Assembly: GCA_024409145.1 (NCBI GenBank)
Contig: JAKSUF010000117.1
Span: 1-5,462, forward strand
Length of the DNA: 5,462 bases
Origin: an archaeon
Lineage (GTDB): Archaea > Methanobacteriota > Methanobacteria > Methanobacteriales > Methanobacteriaceae
Direction of reading: 5' to 3'
Shown: in pieces, positions 1 to 4,728 of the stretch
Numbering within the stretch: position 1 is the first letter of the stretch
Layout: every line of letters starts with the position of its first letter
Notes under the pieces: generated by a model
What the model was told of the DNA's origin: nothing
Databases searched by the model: none
The model's input: only the letters and a program-made list of their open reading frames with translations
Program-made: the position numbers and the translations under genes

Positions 1-37
1 AATAAAACAATACAAATGAATAGATTTATAAATTATT

Positions 38-57
38 TAATAAAAAATATAAAATCA
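38..57 (-). terminator. Possible T-rich terminator of the zinc-ribbon gene
   Basis: About 40 bases past the stop codon, the minus strand carries a T-rich run (GATTTTATATTTTTTATT), the form archaeal terminators usually take. A weak 7-bp inverted repeat (66-72 with 97-103) lies between it and the coding region. Everything from 1 to 93 is AT-rich with no gene, so such runs arise by chance and the call is tentative. Confidence 0.3.
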
Positions 58-93
58 ATTCACAAGAATTATAATCATATTATAAATATATAA

Positions 94-1815
94 TTAATAA
101 TTCCAAGTAGGAATATCAATATCTAAAGTCTTTAAAATATGCCTATAAAATATTTCATTAATCTCAATAAATAGGGGACCATTATTATATACTTCAGACA
201 TTAGTTTTTTATTAATTAAACGTGTTTTATCCAATTCTGACTCACTTAAACCCTCTAAAAATCTTTCTCTATCAATTTGACTATAAACTTTTTCAAAGTT
301 TACTTCTGTTGAAGATAAATATATTCCTTCATCTTCCCAAAAGTGAGCAGATTCTTCAATTCTCCACACTTCTTCAAACAATTCTCTATTTATAACATCT
401 TCCATATTTTTAGCTATTTTTCTATTAATTTCATGCACCTCTTTAATACTTTCTTCTGTTAAAATTACCAAATCCAATAAAGAATATTCTGAGGAATCAT
501 TCTTTTCTATCATTTTAATCTTTTCCATATCTAAATCTAAATTATCATTTAATAATCCAGTTTTATGAACTTCATCAAAGTCGATACAATTATATACATA
601 TTCTAACATCTCTAAAAAGTTATCATACGGCGGATGATCAAATAATAAAGCAATATTATAACATTCAAAAGCTTTTAAATTTTTGTTTAAATAGAGGAAT
701 AAACAAGCATAATCTAACCAGAAATAAGGATAATGAGGATATTTTCTAATATTTTGTCTTAATTCATTGTTACATTCACTATATTTACCAAATCTTCTTA
801 AAAATTCAAATTTGATACTTAAAACTTCACACATAATTGATTTAATATTAGATCTTTTAGAAATCTGTAATTGCCATTCTATATTTTCATTAATATCATC
901 AATTTCTTTTTGAGTAAATAGTTCATTACTTCTATATTCGTCTAATTTCTTATTCAAAGATACTATTTGATTATGTTCAACAGTAGAATATTTAATTTCA
1001 TACTCATCTCCATATACTCCAGAACATTCTTCATCCATTCCTTTATTATTTTCTACATCATCAGATTCACATTCATCATCATAAATATGAACAGAAAAAT
1101 TATCAAAATGTTGCACATCCCTAATACTCTTAGAAGATTCATCTTTAGAAATACTATTAGAAAAATTAGGTTTAGAATATTTATTAAGAAGCTGATTAAT
1201 TCTTAATTCTACCCCATTCTCATCAATAGTCCCATTATCAATCTCCTCACTAACCTCCAATTGTATTTTATACCCAATACTCTCACCAATCCCTTTTGAT
1301 TTTAAAGTATTCAAAAAAGAATCAGAAAGAAAAGCACCACCAGTAATCTCTCTAAGTTTCTTTTTAGCAGGATTTAAATCAGAACTAGAATTAGGTTCGG
1401 AATATTTATTAAGTAGATAATCAATCCAAGAATCAGAAAGAAAAGCACCACCAGTAATCTCCCTAAGTTTCTTTTTAGCAGGATTTAAATCAGGACTAGA
1501 TTTAGGTCCGGAATATTTATTAAGTAGATACTCAATCCTTAATTCTACCCCATTCTCATCAATAGTTCCATTATCAATCTCCTCACTAACCTCCAATTGT
1601 ATTTTATACCCAATACTCTCATCAATCCCTTTTGATTTTAAAGTATTCAAAAAAGAATCAGAAAGAAAAGCACCACCAGTAATCTCCTTAAGTTTCTTTT
1701 TAGCAGGCTCTGAATCAAAACTAGAATTATTAAAGTTAAAATCACAATAAGGACATTTTTTAGCAACCTTATTAATTTTTTTACCACACATAGAACAAAA
1801 TTTGAAGTTATCCAT
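94..1815 (-). CDS. Zinc-ribbon protein with tandem internal repeats and a TPR-like C-terminal region; function unknown
   Basis: A 573-residue protein that I cannot assign to a named function. Residues 7-24 form a zinc ribbon with two CxxC knuckles (C7, C10, C21, C24). Residues 37-214 hold three copies of a unit beginning PAKKKL(K/R)EITGGAF and ending YLLNKYS or QLLNKYS: a full copy (37-102), a short copy (112-139) and a full copy (149-214). Residues about 245-272 are a D/E-rich linker. The remainder is predicted helical, with a TPR-like stretch at about 361-394 (WLDYACLFLY...KAFECYNIALLFDHP). There is no signal peptide or membrane segment, so a cytoplasmic location is expected. The ATG start is supported by GTGAT four bases upstream, matching the archaeal anti-Shine-Dalgarno. 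It is divergent from dtd with 271 bp between. Zinc ribbon plus TPR suggests a scaffold or regulatory role, but that is inference. The repeats are nearly identical in DNA, which indicates recent duplication. Confidence 0.85.
   Translation of the reverse strand: MDNFKFCSMCGKKINKVAKKCPYCDFNFNNSSFDSEPAKKKLKEITGGAFLSDSFLNTLKSKGIDESIGYKIQLEVSEEIDNGTIDENGVELRIEYLLNKYSGPKSSPDLNPAKKKLREITGGAFLSDSWIDYLLNKYSEPNSSSDLNPAKKKLREITGGAFLSDSFLNTLKSKGIGESIGYKIQLEVSEEIDNGTIDENGVELRINQLLNKYSKPNFSNSISKDESSKSIRDVQHFDNFSVHIYDDECESDDVENNKGMDEECSGVYGDEYEIKYSTVEHNQIVSLNKKLDEYRSNELFTQKEIDDINENIEWQLQISKRSNIKSIMCEVLSIKFEFLRRFGKYSECNNELRQNIRKYPHYPYFWLDYACLFLYLNKNLKAFECYNIALLFDHPPYDNFLEMLEYVYNCIDFDEVHKTGLLNDNLDLDMEKIKMIEKNDSSEYSLLDLVILTEESIKEVHEINRKIAKNMEDVINRELFEEVWRIEESAHFWEDEGIYLSSTEVNFEKVYSQIDRERFLEGLSESELDKTRLINKKLMSEVYNNGPLFIEINEIFYRHILKTLDIDIPTWNY
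1174..1371 (-). repeat. Internal repeat copy 3 of zinc-ribbon protein (full, 66 codons)
   Basis: Encodes residues 149-214. By hand alignment it differs from copy 1 at 11 of 198 bases, and at only 4 of the 168 bases covering the first 56 codons. Synonymous positions are almost all conserved, so the copies are recent or homogenised by gene conversion. The protein differs from copy 1 at four residues (K to R in KLKEI, D to G in GIDES, and EY to NQ before LLNKYS). Confidence 0.9.
1399..1482 (-). repeat. Internal repeat copy 2 of zinc-ribbon protein (28 codons, internally deleted)
   Basis: Encodes residues 112-139. It matches the first 18 residues and the last 9 or so of the full unit but lacks the middle 38 codons (114 bp), so the reading frame is kept. 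The junction creates SDSWIDYLLNKYS. The Trp codon is a chimera of the start (GATTCTT) and end (GGATTGA) portions of a full unit. Confidence 0.9.
1510..1707 (-). repeat. Internal repeat copy 1 of zinc-ribbon protein (full, 66 codons)
   Basis: Encodes residues 37-102: a basic start (PAKKKLKEITGG), then helix-forming stretches around FLNTLKSKG and SIGYKIQLEVSEEI, then DNGTIDENG, then LRIEYLLNKYS. A Ser/Pro/Asn linker of 9 residues separates it from copy 2. The DNA pattern is shared with copy 3. I do not recognise the unit as a named domain. Confidence 0.9.
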
Positions 1816-1910
1816 AAAATCACTATTACTAAATAATAAAGTAGGTAAAATGTAGTGCCTAATATATTAATTAAAACAATTTACCTCACCAAATAATATA
1901 CTTAAAATTA

Positions 1911-1922
1911 ATTTATATTTCG
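1911..1922 (-). promoter_or_regulatory. Candidate BRE-TATA promoter of the zinc-ribbon gene
   Basis: The minus strand reads CGAAATATAAAT, an archaeal BRE-like CGAAA followed directly by TATAAAT. With the usual spacing of about 25 bases, transcription would begin near 1889 and leave a leader of about 74 nt. A second AT-rich option near 1858-1872 would give a shorter leader. The GC-containing BRE part makes this better than background, but the region is AT-rich throughout. Confidence 0.35.
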
Positions 1923-2024
1923 TTATTTAAAAAATTTACTAAAAGAAATATAAATAGAATAAAAACTTAATTAAATAAAATAAAAACTTAAACATTACTT
2001 ATTACTTACTTTAATTATCCCAAA

Positions 2025-2032
2025 TATAAAAT
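2025..2032 (+). promoter_or_regulatory. Candidate TATA box for dtd
   Basis: TATAAAAT on the plus strand. With usual archaeal spacing, transcription would start near 2053 and leave a leader of about 34 nt that contains the Shine-Dalgarno. The alternating AT run at 2057-2068 is a competing box, but it would place the start at or inside the initiation codon and so would waste the Shine-Dalgarno. The rest of 1816-2020 holds no gene. Confidence 0.3.
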
Positions 2033-2073
2033 AAGAAAATATGTAAATAATATCTAAAATATATATTTAATGC

Positions 2074-2083
2074 AGGAGATGAT
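2074..2083 (+). promoter_or_regulatory. Shine-Dalgarno of dtd that fixes the ATT start
   Basis: AGGAGATGAT differs at one base from the archaeal optimum AGGAGGTGAT. It sits three bases before ATT at 2087, with GGAG eight bases away. No ATG, GTG or TTG lies in frame between the upstream stop (2048-2050) and 2168. This site therefore argues strongly that translation begins at 2087, 27 codons ahead of the first in-frame ATG. Confidence 0.75.
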
Positions 2084-2086
2084 TAT

Positions 2087-2524
2087 ATTAAGTTAGTTAT
2101 ACAAAGAGTATCAGAAGCAAGTGTAGAAGTAGATAATAAAATTGTTGGGGAAATTAAAAAGGGACTTATGGTTCTAATTGGAATTAAAGAAACAGATAGT
2201 GAAGAAGAAGCGGATTATTTACTTAATAAATTACTTAAAATGAGAATATTCCCAGATGAAGAAGGTAAGATGAATAAATCTGTCCAAGATGTTGATGGAG
2301 AACTTTTACTAATTTCACAATTTACATTATATAGTAGTCATAAAAAACACAGACCTTCATTCCATAAAGCTATGAATTTTAAAGATGCTGAAAAATTATA
2401 TGATTATTTTTGTGAGAAATCCTGTGAACATATAAAAACTGAAACTGGAATGTTTGGTGAATATATGGATATAAAATTAGTTAATGATGGTCCAGTAACA
2501 ATTGTAATTGAAAAAGAGTTTTAA
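2087..2524 (+). CDS. dtd: D-aminoacyl-tRNA deacylase (DTD1, bacterial type), ATT start codon
   Basis: Hydrolyses D-amino acids (for example D-Tyr) and glycine wrongly attached to tRNA, as a cytoplasmic homodimer that proofreads chirality. Started at ATT (read as Met), the protein is 145 residues, the usual family length. It opens with KLVIQRVSEASVEVD, the conserved first strand. The two signature motifs are present: SQFTLY at 77-82 (active-site SQxT type) and NDGPVT at 133-138, whose Gly-Pro is the cis dipeptide that rejects L-amino acids. Beginning at the first ATG (2168) would remove 27 residues, including that first strand. A Shine-Dalgarno ends three bases before the ATT. The gene is monocistronic, divergent from the zinc-ribbon gene and convergent with the RNase P genes. 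Most archaea instead use the unrelated DTD2, so acquisition from bacteria is a reasonable inference. The family call is firm. The start rests on homology and the ribosome site, and a sequencing error for ATG remains possible. Confidence 0.93.
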   Translation: MKLVIQRVSEASVEVDNKIVGEIKKGLMVLIGIKETDSEEEADYLLNKLLKMRIFPDEEGKMNKSVQDVDGELLLISQFTLYSSHKKHRPSFHKAMNFKDAEKLYDYFCEKSCEHIKTETGMFGEYMDIKLVNDGPVTIVIEKEF

Positions 2525-2568
2525 CATCAAATCTAAAAATAATAAGAGGATAAAAATATAAAAAAATA

Positions 2569-2651
2569 GAATAATAAATTATTCAACTGTAATAAATTTA
2601 TAAAAAGAGTATGAATTGAATAATAAAATTATTCAACTTCAATAAATTTAT
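2569..2651. repeat. Direct repeat: duplicated 3' end of the RNase P component 2 gene
   Basis: Bases 2569-2601 and 2618-2651 match at 31 of 34 aligned columns, with one single-base gap and two substitutions. The second copy covers the last seven codons and stop of the RNase P component 2 gene. The first lies downstream in the gap between that gene and dtd. Each copy begins with a dyad, GAATAAT...ATTATTC, with a 2- or 3-base loop. This suggests a small tandem duplication that doubled a 3'-end hairpin. Confidence 0.7.
2616..2636 (-). terminator. Hairpin over the rnp2 stop codon, possible 3'-end signal
   Basis: TTGAATAAT and ATTATTCAA form a perfect 9-bp stem around a 3-base loop, with the stop codon (2629-2631) inside. 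Because dtd converges from the other side, the structure could serve both transcripts. There is no strong T tract straight after it on the minus strand, so a role in RNA 3'-end definition or stability is as likely as termination. Confidence 0.35.
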
Positions 2652-3000
2652 CAATAGCTGATTTAATAGTACCTGCTATTCCAATTGTACTAATAGCTAT
2701 TTTATTATGATTATATCTAGTAAGTGTGGCAAGACCTGCACGAACCTTTTCTTCATAACCAGATTGACATCTTAAAATAGTTTTATAGTTCATAAAACCA
2801 CCACATTCTTCAACAAGATAATGTCTCATGACCCAAAGATTAAAGTTACTTGTTTCACACTCACCCCAAAACCTAATACAAGCATCCCATATAGGTGGAA
2901 CCATATCATCTTTATCAAGAGACACTTCAGATTTTACATCAAGAATAAGATAATGATTAGTTATCCTAAGAGTAGGTGGTAAAATTTTAAGTTTACTCAT
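2629..3000 (-). CDS. rnp2: Ribonuclease P protein component 2 (Pop5 family)
   Basis: Protein subunit of archaeal RNase P, which removes the 5' leader from pre-tRNA. Pop5 pairs with Rpp30 and supports the catalytic domain of the RNase P RNA. The 123-residue product has the family hallmarks: LPPTLR near the N-terminus (7-12), strand HYLILDVKSE, ILRCQ at about 75-79, and an IGIAGTIKSA block near the C-terminus (about 106-115). The length is normal. I place the start at ATG 2998-3000 because GGTGAT ends four bases upstream. A GTG three codons earlier lies inside that ribosome site and is unlikely. The start overlaps the end of the Rpp30 gene by 8 bp, with the sequence ATGAGTAA holding this gene's start and the upstream gene's stop, so translational coupling and 1:1 synthesis are likely. 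It is the last gene of the minus-strand cluster. Confidence 0.95.
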   Translation of the reverse strand: MSKLKILPPTLRITNHYLILDVKSEVSLDKDDMVPPIWDACIRFWGECETSNFNLWVMRHYLVEECGGFMNYKTILRCQSGYEEKVRAGLATLTRYNHNKIAISTIGIAGTIKSAIDKFIEVE

Positions 3001-3898
3001 CAAAATCACCTTTTAAATCTTCAAAATCAATATCATCAAGATTATTAAGTTCTTCTAATCCTCCATCATCAATATCAGATAAATCCATACTATCAGATTC
3101 TTCTAAATTATCACAGAACATATCTTCAAAATCTTTAGAGTCTTCATCATTTTTGTAAACATCAGTAAAATCAGTAGCTCCTTCAATTACTTTAACACCT
3201 TTAATAACCATATTTTTTCTATCTTTATTAAAGTCTCTAATTTCTTGAGGATATTTACAAAAACCATTATAAATCTCTTCATTTGTAAATCCAATGCATT
3301 TGAAAACAGCAACAATATCTCTTGTAGACCTCATATCATAGAGAGATTTAGAGTCTGTTGTTAAGATAATTGGAAATTTAAATTTTCTATGAAACTTAAG
3401 GATTTCTTTAAAACTAGCAATTACATTAGCTCTATATTTTAAATGTTGGTTAAGAATATCTCTAAAACATAGTTCAATAGCTACATTATTTTTAACAGCT
3501 TCTTTAGCTAAAACATGATTCATTCCAGAATCATGTCTTTTATAATAAGGTCTAGATAAAACATCAATTTTTATATTTTCACAAACACCCCGATTTATTT
3601 TAAGATCTCCACCTAAAACACTTAAATAAGAAGTTTTATTCCTATATTTATTAACTAATTTTCTAACTTCATTAGGATTTTTAGCTTTAACTATATTTAA
3701 TCCCATATTAATTTCAATAGGATTTTCAAAATCATTTATTTTATCAATTAAATCAGATTTATAATCTAAAGCTCTTTTAAAGTATTCTGGATAATAATTT
3801 AGATTAACATAATCCCAACCAAAACGACTTGCTTCTTTAACAAGTTTTAAATCATTACCAAAATATTGTCCCCTAATATTTAAATCATGAAATTTCAT
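2993..3898 (-). CDS. rnp3: Ribonuclease P protein component 3 (Rpp30 family) with long acidic C-terminal tail
   Basis: TIM-barrel subunit of archaeal RNase P, the partner of Pop5 in pre-tRNA 5' processing. From ATG at 3898 the protein is 301 residues. It begins MKFHDLNIRG, typical of the family, and keeps the characteristic segments IDVLSRP, the NHVLAKEAVKNNVAIEL stretch, and FPIILTTDSKS followed by MRS. The barrel closes near VIKGVKVIEG (residues 231-240). After that comes a tail of about 61 residues with 26 Asp/Glu and only 3 Lys, which archaeal Rpp30 proteins (commonly about 210-240 residues) usually lack. The tail's coding sequence (2996-3178) runs to the stop and overlaps the rnp2 start. 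A GTG three codons upstream of the chosen ATG is possible but leaves no ribosome site. A TATA-like box at 3952-3959 suggests transcription separate from the preceding gene. Confidence 0.95.
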   Translation of the reverse strand: MKFHDLNIRGQYFGNDLKLVKEASRFGWDYVNLNYYPEYFKRALDYKSDLIDKINDFENPIEINMGLNIVKAKNPNEVRKLVNKYRNKTSYLSVLGGDLKINRGVCENIKIDVLSRPYYKRHDSGMNHVLAKEAVKNNVAIELCFRDILNQHLKYRANVIASFKEILKFHRKFKFPIILTTDSKSLYDMRSTRDIVAVFKCIGFTNEEIYNGFCKYPQEIRDFNKDRKNMVIKGVKVIEGATDFTDVYKNDEDSKDFEDMFCDNLEESDSMDLSDIDDGGLEELNNLDDIDFEDLKGDFDE

Positions 3899-3951
3899 CA
3901 AAACCACACAGAATTAAGATATTTATGTAAATTTACCAATAATCGAATTAG

Positions 3952-3959
3952 ATTTTATA
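3952..3959 (-). promoter_or_regulatory. Candidate TATA box for rnp3-rnp2
   Basis: The minus strand reads TATAAAAT, the same octamer as the candidate box of dtd. The predicted transcription start lies near 3930, giving a leader of about 32 nt before the rnp3 ATG. It falls in the 116-bp gap after the RNA-binding protein gene, just past T-rich sequence that could end the previous transcript. Confidence 0.35.
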
Positions 3960-3970
3960 GAATATGAGTA

Positions 3971-4015
3971 TAAAATAAAATTATAAAATAGTATTCTAAA
4001 ATAAAATTATAAAAT
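3971..4015. repeat. 19-bp perfect direct repeat, T-rich on the minus strand (possible terminator)
   Basis: TAAAATAAAATTATAAAAT occurs at 3971-3989 and again at 3997-4015, exactly 26 bp apart. The second copy runs into the stop codon of the RNA-binding protein gene. On the transcribed minus strand both copies are T-rich (ATTTTATAATTTTATTTTA), resembling archaeal termination tracts, so a doubled terminator is plausible. Low complexity limits confidence in function but not in the repeat itself. Confidence 0.5.
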
Positions 4016-4482
4016 TAATTTTTAATATCCTCAGGAAAAACCTCATCTAATTTATTTAAAGCTACTTCTTTCTTAGCAGGATAAGCTGCTATTTTAACTT
4101 TGAGATGAATACTATCTCCACCATCAAGGATTTTCCATTGACTTACATCAACTTCAGAATCATTATCTTCAGAATCAACAGGTGTAAACTCTTTAGATAA
4201 TCTTAAAAATAGATTTCCTTTTTCATCCATTTTTTTATCTAAATCATTATACAATTTAGTTAATTGATCTTTATCAATAGCTAAAAGATTATTTAAAAAC
4301 TCTTTAGTTTCTCTTTTTTTAGAAACCATACCATTTAAAATAACCATTGGTTCTTGAAGTAATCCTTCAACTTCTTCTGCTTCGATTTCAGCACTAGGAA
4401 TAATGTTTAAGAGAGCTTGAGTAATAGAATCTAAATCTTCATTTTCATATACAAAAACTCTATAACGAATATTATGAATCAT
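4015..4482 (-). CDS. Exosome-associated RNA-binding protein (PF01877 / COG1325 type)
   Basis: A 155-residue protein of the small archaeal family predicted to bind RNA and found next to RNase P and exosome genes; its exact biochemical role is not established. It starts MIHNIRYRVFVYENED, like other members with an early strand and a 'VFV..tED' turn. It keeps LLQEPMVILNG in the centre, NLFLRLSKEF, and the late DSIHLKVKIAAYP strand. Between the last two lies an acidic stretch (VDSEDNDSEVD, residues about 102-112). The start is ATG at 4480-4482, preceded by AGGT nine bases upstream. A TTG three codons further up abuts that site and is unlikely. It sits between tRNA-Glu and the rnp3 gene, the position it holds in the archaeal superoperon apart from the tRNA. 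No clear TATA box lies in the 72 bp upstream, so it may be read through from the tRNA. Confidence 0.85.
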   Translation of the reverse strand: MIHNIRYRVFVYENEDLDSITQALLNIIPSAEIEAEEVEGLLQEPMVILNGMVSKKRETKEFLNNLLAIDKDQLTKLYNDLDKKMDEKGNLFLRLSKEFTPVDSEDNDSEVDVSQWKILDGGDSIHLKVKIAAYPAKKEVALNKLDEVFPEDIKN

Positions 4483-4500
4483 AAATAACAAACCTAAAAT

Positions 4501-4554
4501 TAGTAAATAAAAAAATAAATTTGAAAATAAAATAAAAATAGTTAAATTAAAAAA
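4501..4554 (-). terminator. T-rich tract downstream of tRNA-Glu
   Basis: Right after the discriminator base, the minus strand continues with TTTTTTAATTTAAC and then several further T runs (TATTTTTATTTTATTTTC, TTTATTTTTTTATTT). Archaeal RNA polymerase commonly stops at such tracts. They also form most of the 72-bp gap before the next gene, so some read-through would be needed if the tRNA and the RNA-binding protein gene share a transcript. Confidence 0.5.
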
Positions 4555-4629
4555 TGCTCCGACCGGGATTCGAACCCGAGTCTTCGGCTCGAAAGGCCGA
4601 AATGATTGGCCGGACTACACCATCGGAGC
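4555..4629 (-). tRNA. tRNA-Glu (anticodon TTC)
   Basis: Folds by hand into a full cloverleaf of 75 nt. The acceptor is GCTCCGA paired with TCGGAGC plus discriminator A. The anticodon stem is TCGGC/GCCGA around the loop CTTTCGA, which gives anticodon TTC. The T arm contains GGTTCGAATCC. The D arm has GTAGTCCGG, with a short stem as is usual for archaeal tRNA-Glu. CCA is not encoded and must be added by the CCA enzyme. There is no intron. In methanogens Glu-tRNA serves protein synthesis and also feeds tetrapyrrole synthesis through glutamyl-tRNA reductase. It is an insertion in the L15e to RNA-binding-protein interval of the superoperon. I see no convincing dedicated TATA box 25 bases upstream. 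Confidence 0.97.
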
Positions 4630-4646
4630 ATACAAATTAAAAATGT

Positions 4647-4682
4647 AAGTTAAATCAAATTACAATGAATTTGACTTAAATT
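4647..4682 (-). other. 15-bp hairpin between L15e and tRNA-Glu
   Basis: AAGTTAAATCAAATT (4647-4661) and AATTTGACTTAAATT (4668-4682) pair over 15 positions, with one mismatch and one G-U pair in the minus-strand RNA, around a 6-base loop. It lies after the T-rich terminator of L15e and 17 bases before the mature tRNA 5' end. It may be a second terminator, an RNA processing structure in a read-through transcript, or an operator for the tRNA. Confidence 0.4.
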
Positions 4683-4728
4683 TAAAATAAAAAAGAAAAA
4701 ATTAAAAAAGATTATTTTAATCTTTTTT
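4683..4728 (-). terminator. Hairpin plus T tract terminating L15e
   Basis: AAAAAAGATTA (4704-4714) and TAATCTTTTTT (4718-4728) are a perfect 11-bp inverted repeat with a 3-base loop. The stop codon of L15e lies in one arm. Downstream on the minus strand follow TTTTTT, TTTTTTC and TTTTTTATTTT runs to about 4683. Stem followed by T runs is the form of an intrinsic terminator, and the T runs alone would fit an archaeal one. Confidence 0.6.

Noticed and set aside
967..1206. Plus-strand open frame of 79 codons opposite the zinc-ribbon gene
   Set aside because: It is an Ile/Phe-rich antisense shadow with no ribosome site and no family resemblance; the minus-strand frame explains the region.
1174..1707. 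CRISPR-like array or mobile element repeats
   Set aside because: The repeats are in frame, protein-coding, long and without spacers; there are no transposase or cas genes and no terminal inverted repeats.
1640..1890. Minus-strand SD-like GGTGAGGTAA followed by ATT and an open hydrophobic frame running into the zinc-ribbon gene
   Set aside because: There is no standard start codon, spacing is poor, and the hydrophobic residues are what a shifted frame of AT-rich Lys/Asn codons gives. A TTG one base on opens only two codons before a stop.
1957..1991. AATAAAAACTTAA occurring twice 20 bp apart in the gap before dtd
   Set aside because: Low-complexity AT sequence; I see no dyad or promoter arrangement that would support a function.
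2168..2524. dtd starting at the internal ATG 2168
   Set aside because: It would lose the first beta strand of the fold and has no Shine-Dalgarno; the upstream 27 codons match the family exactly.
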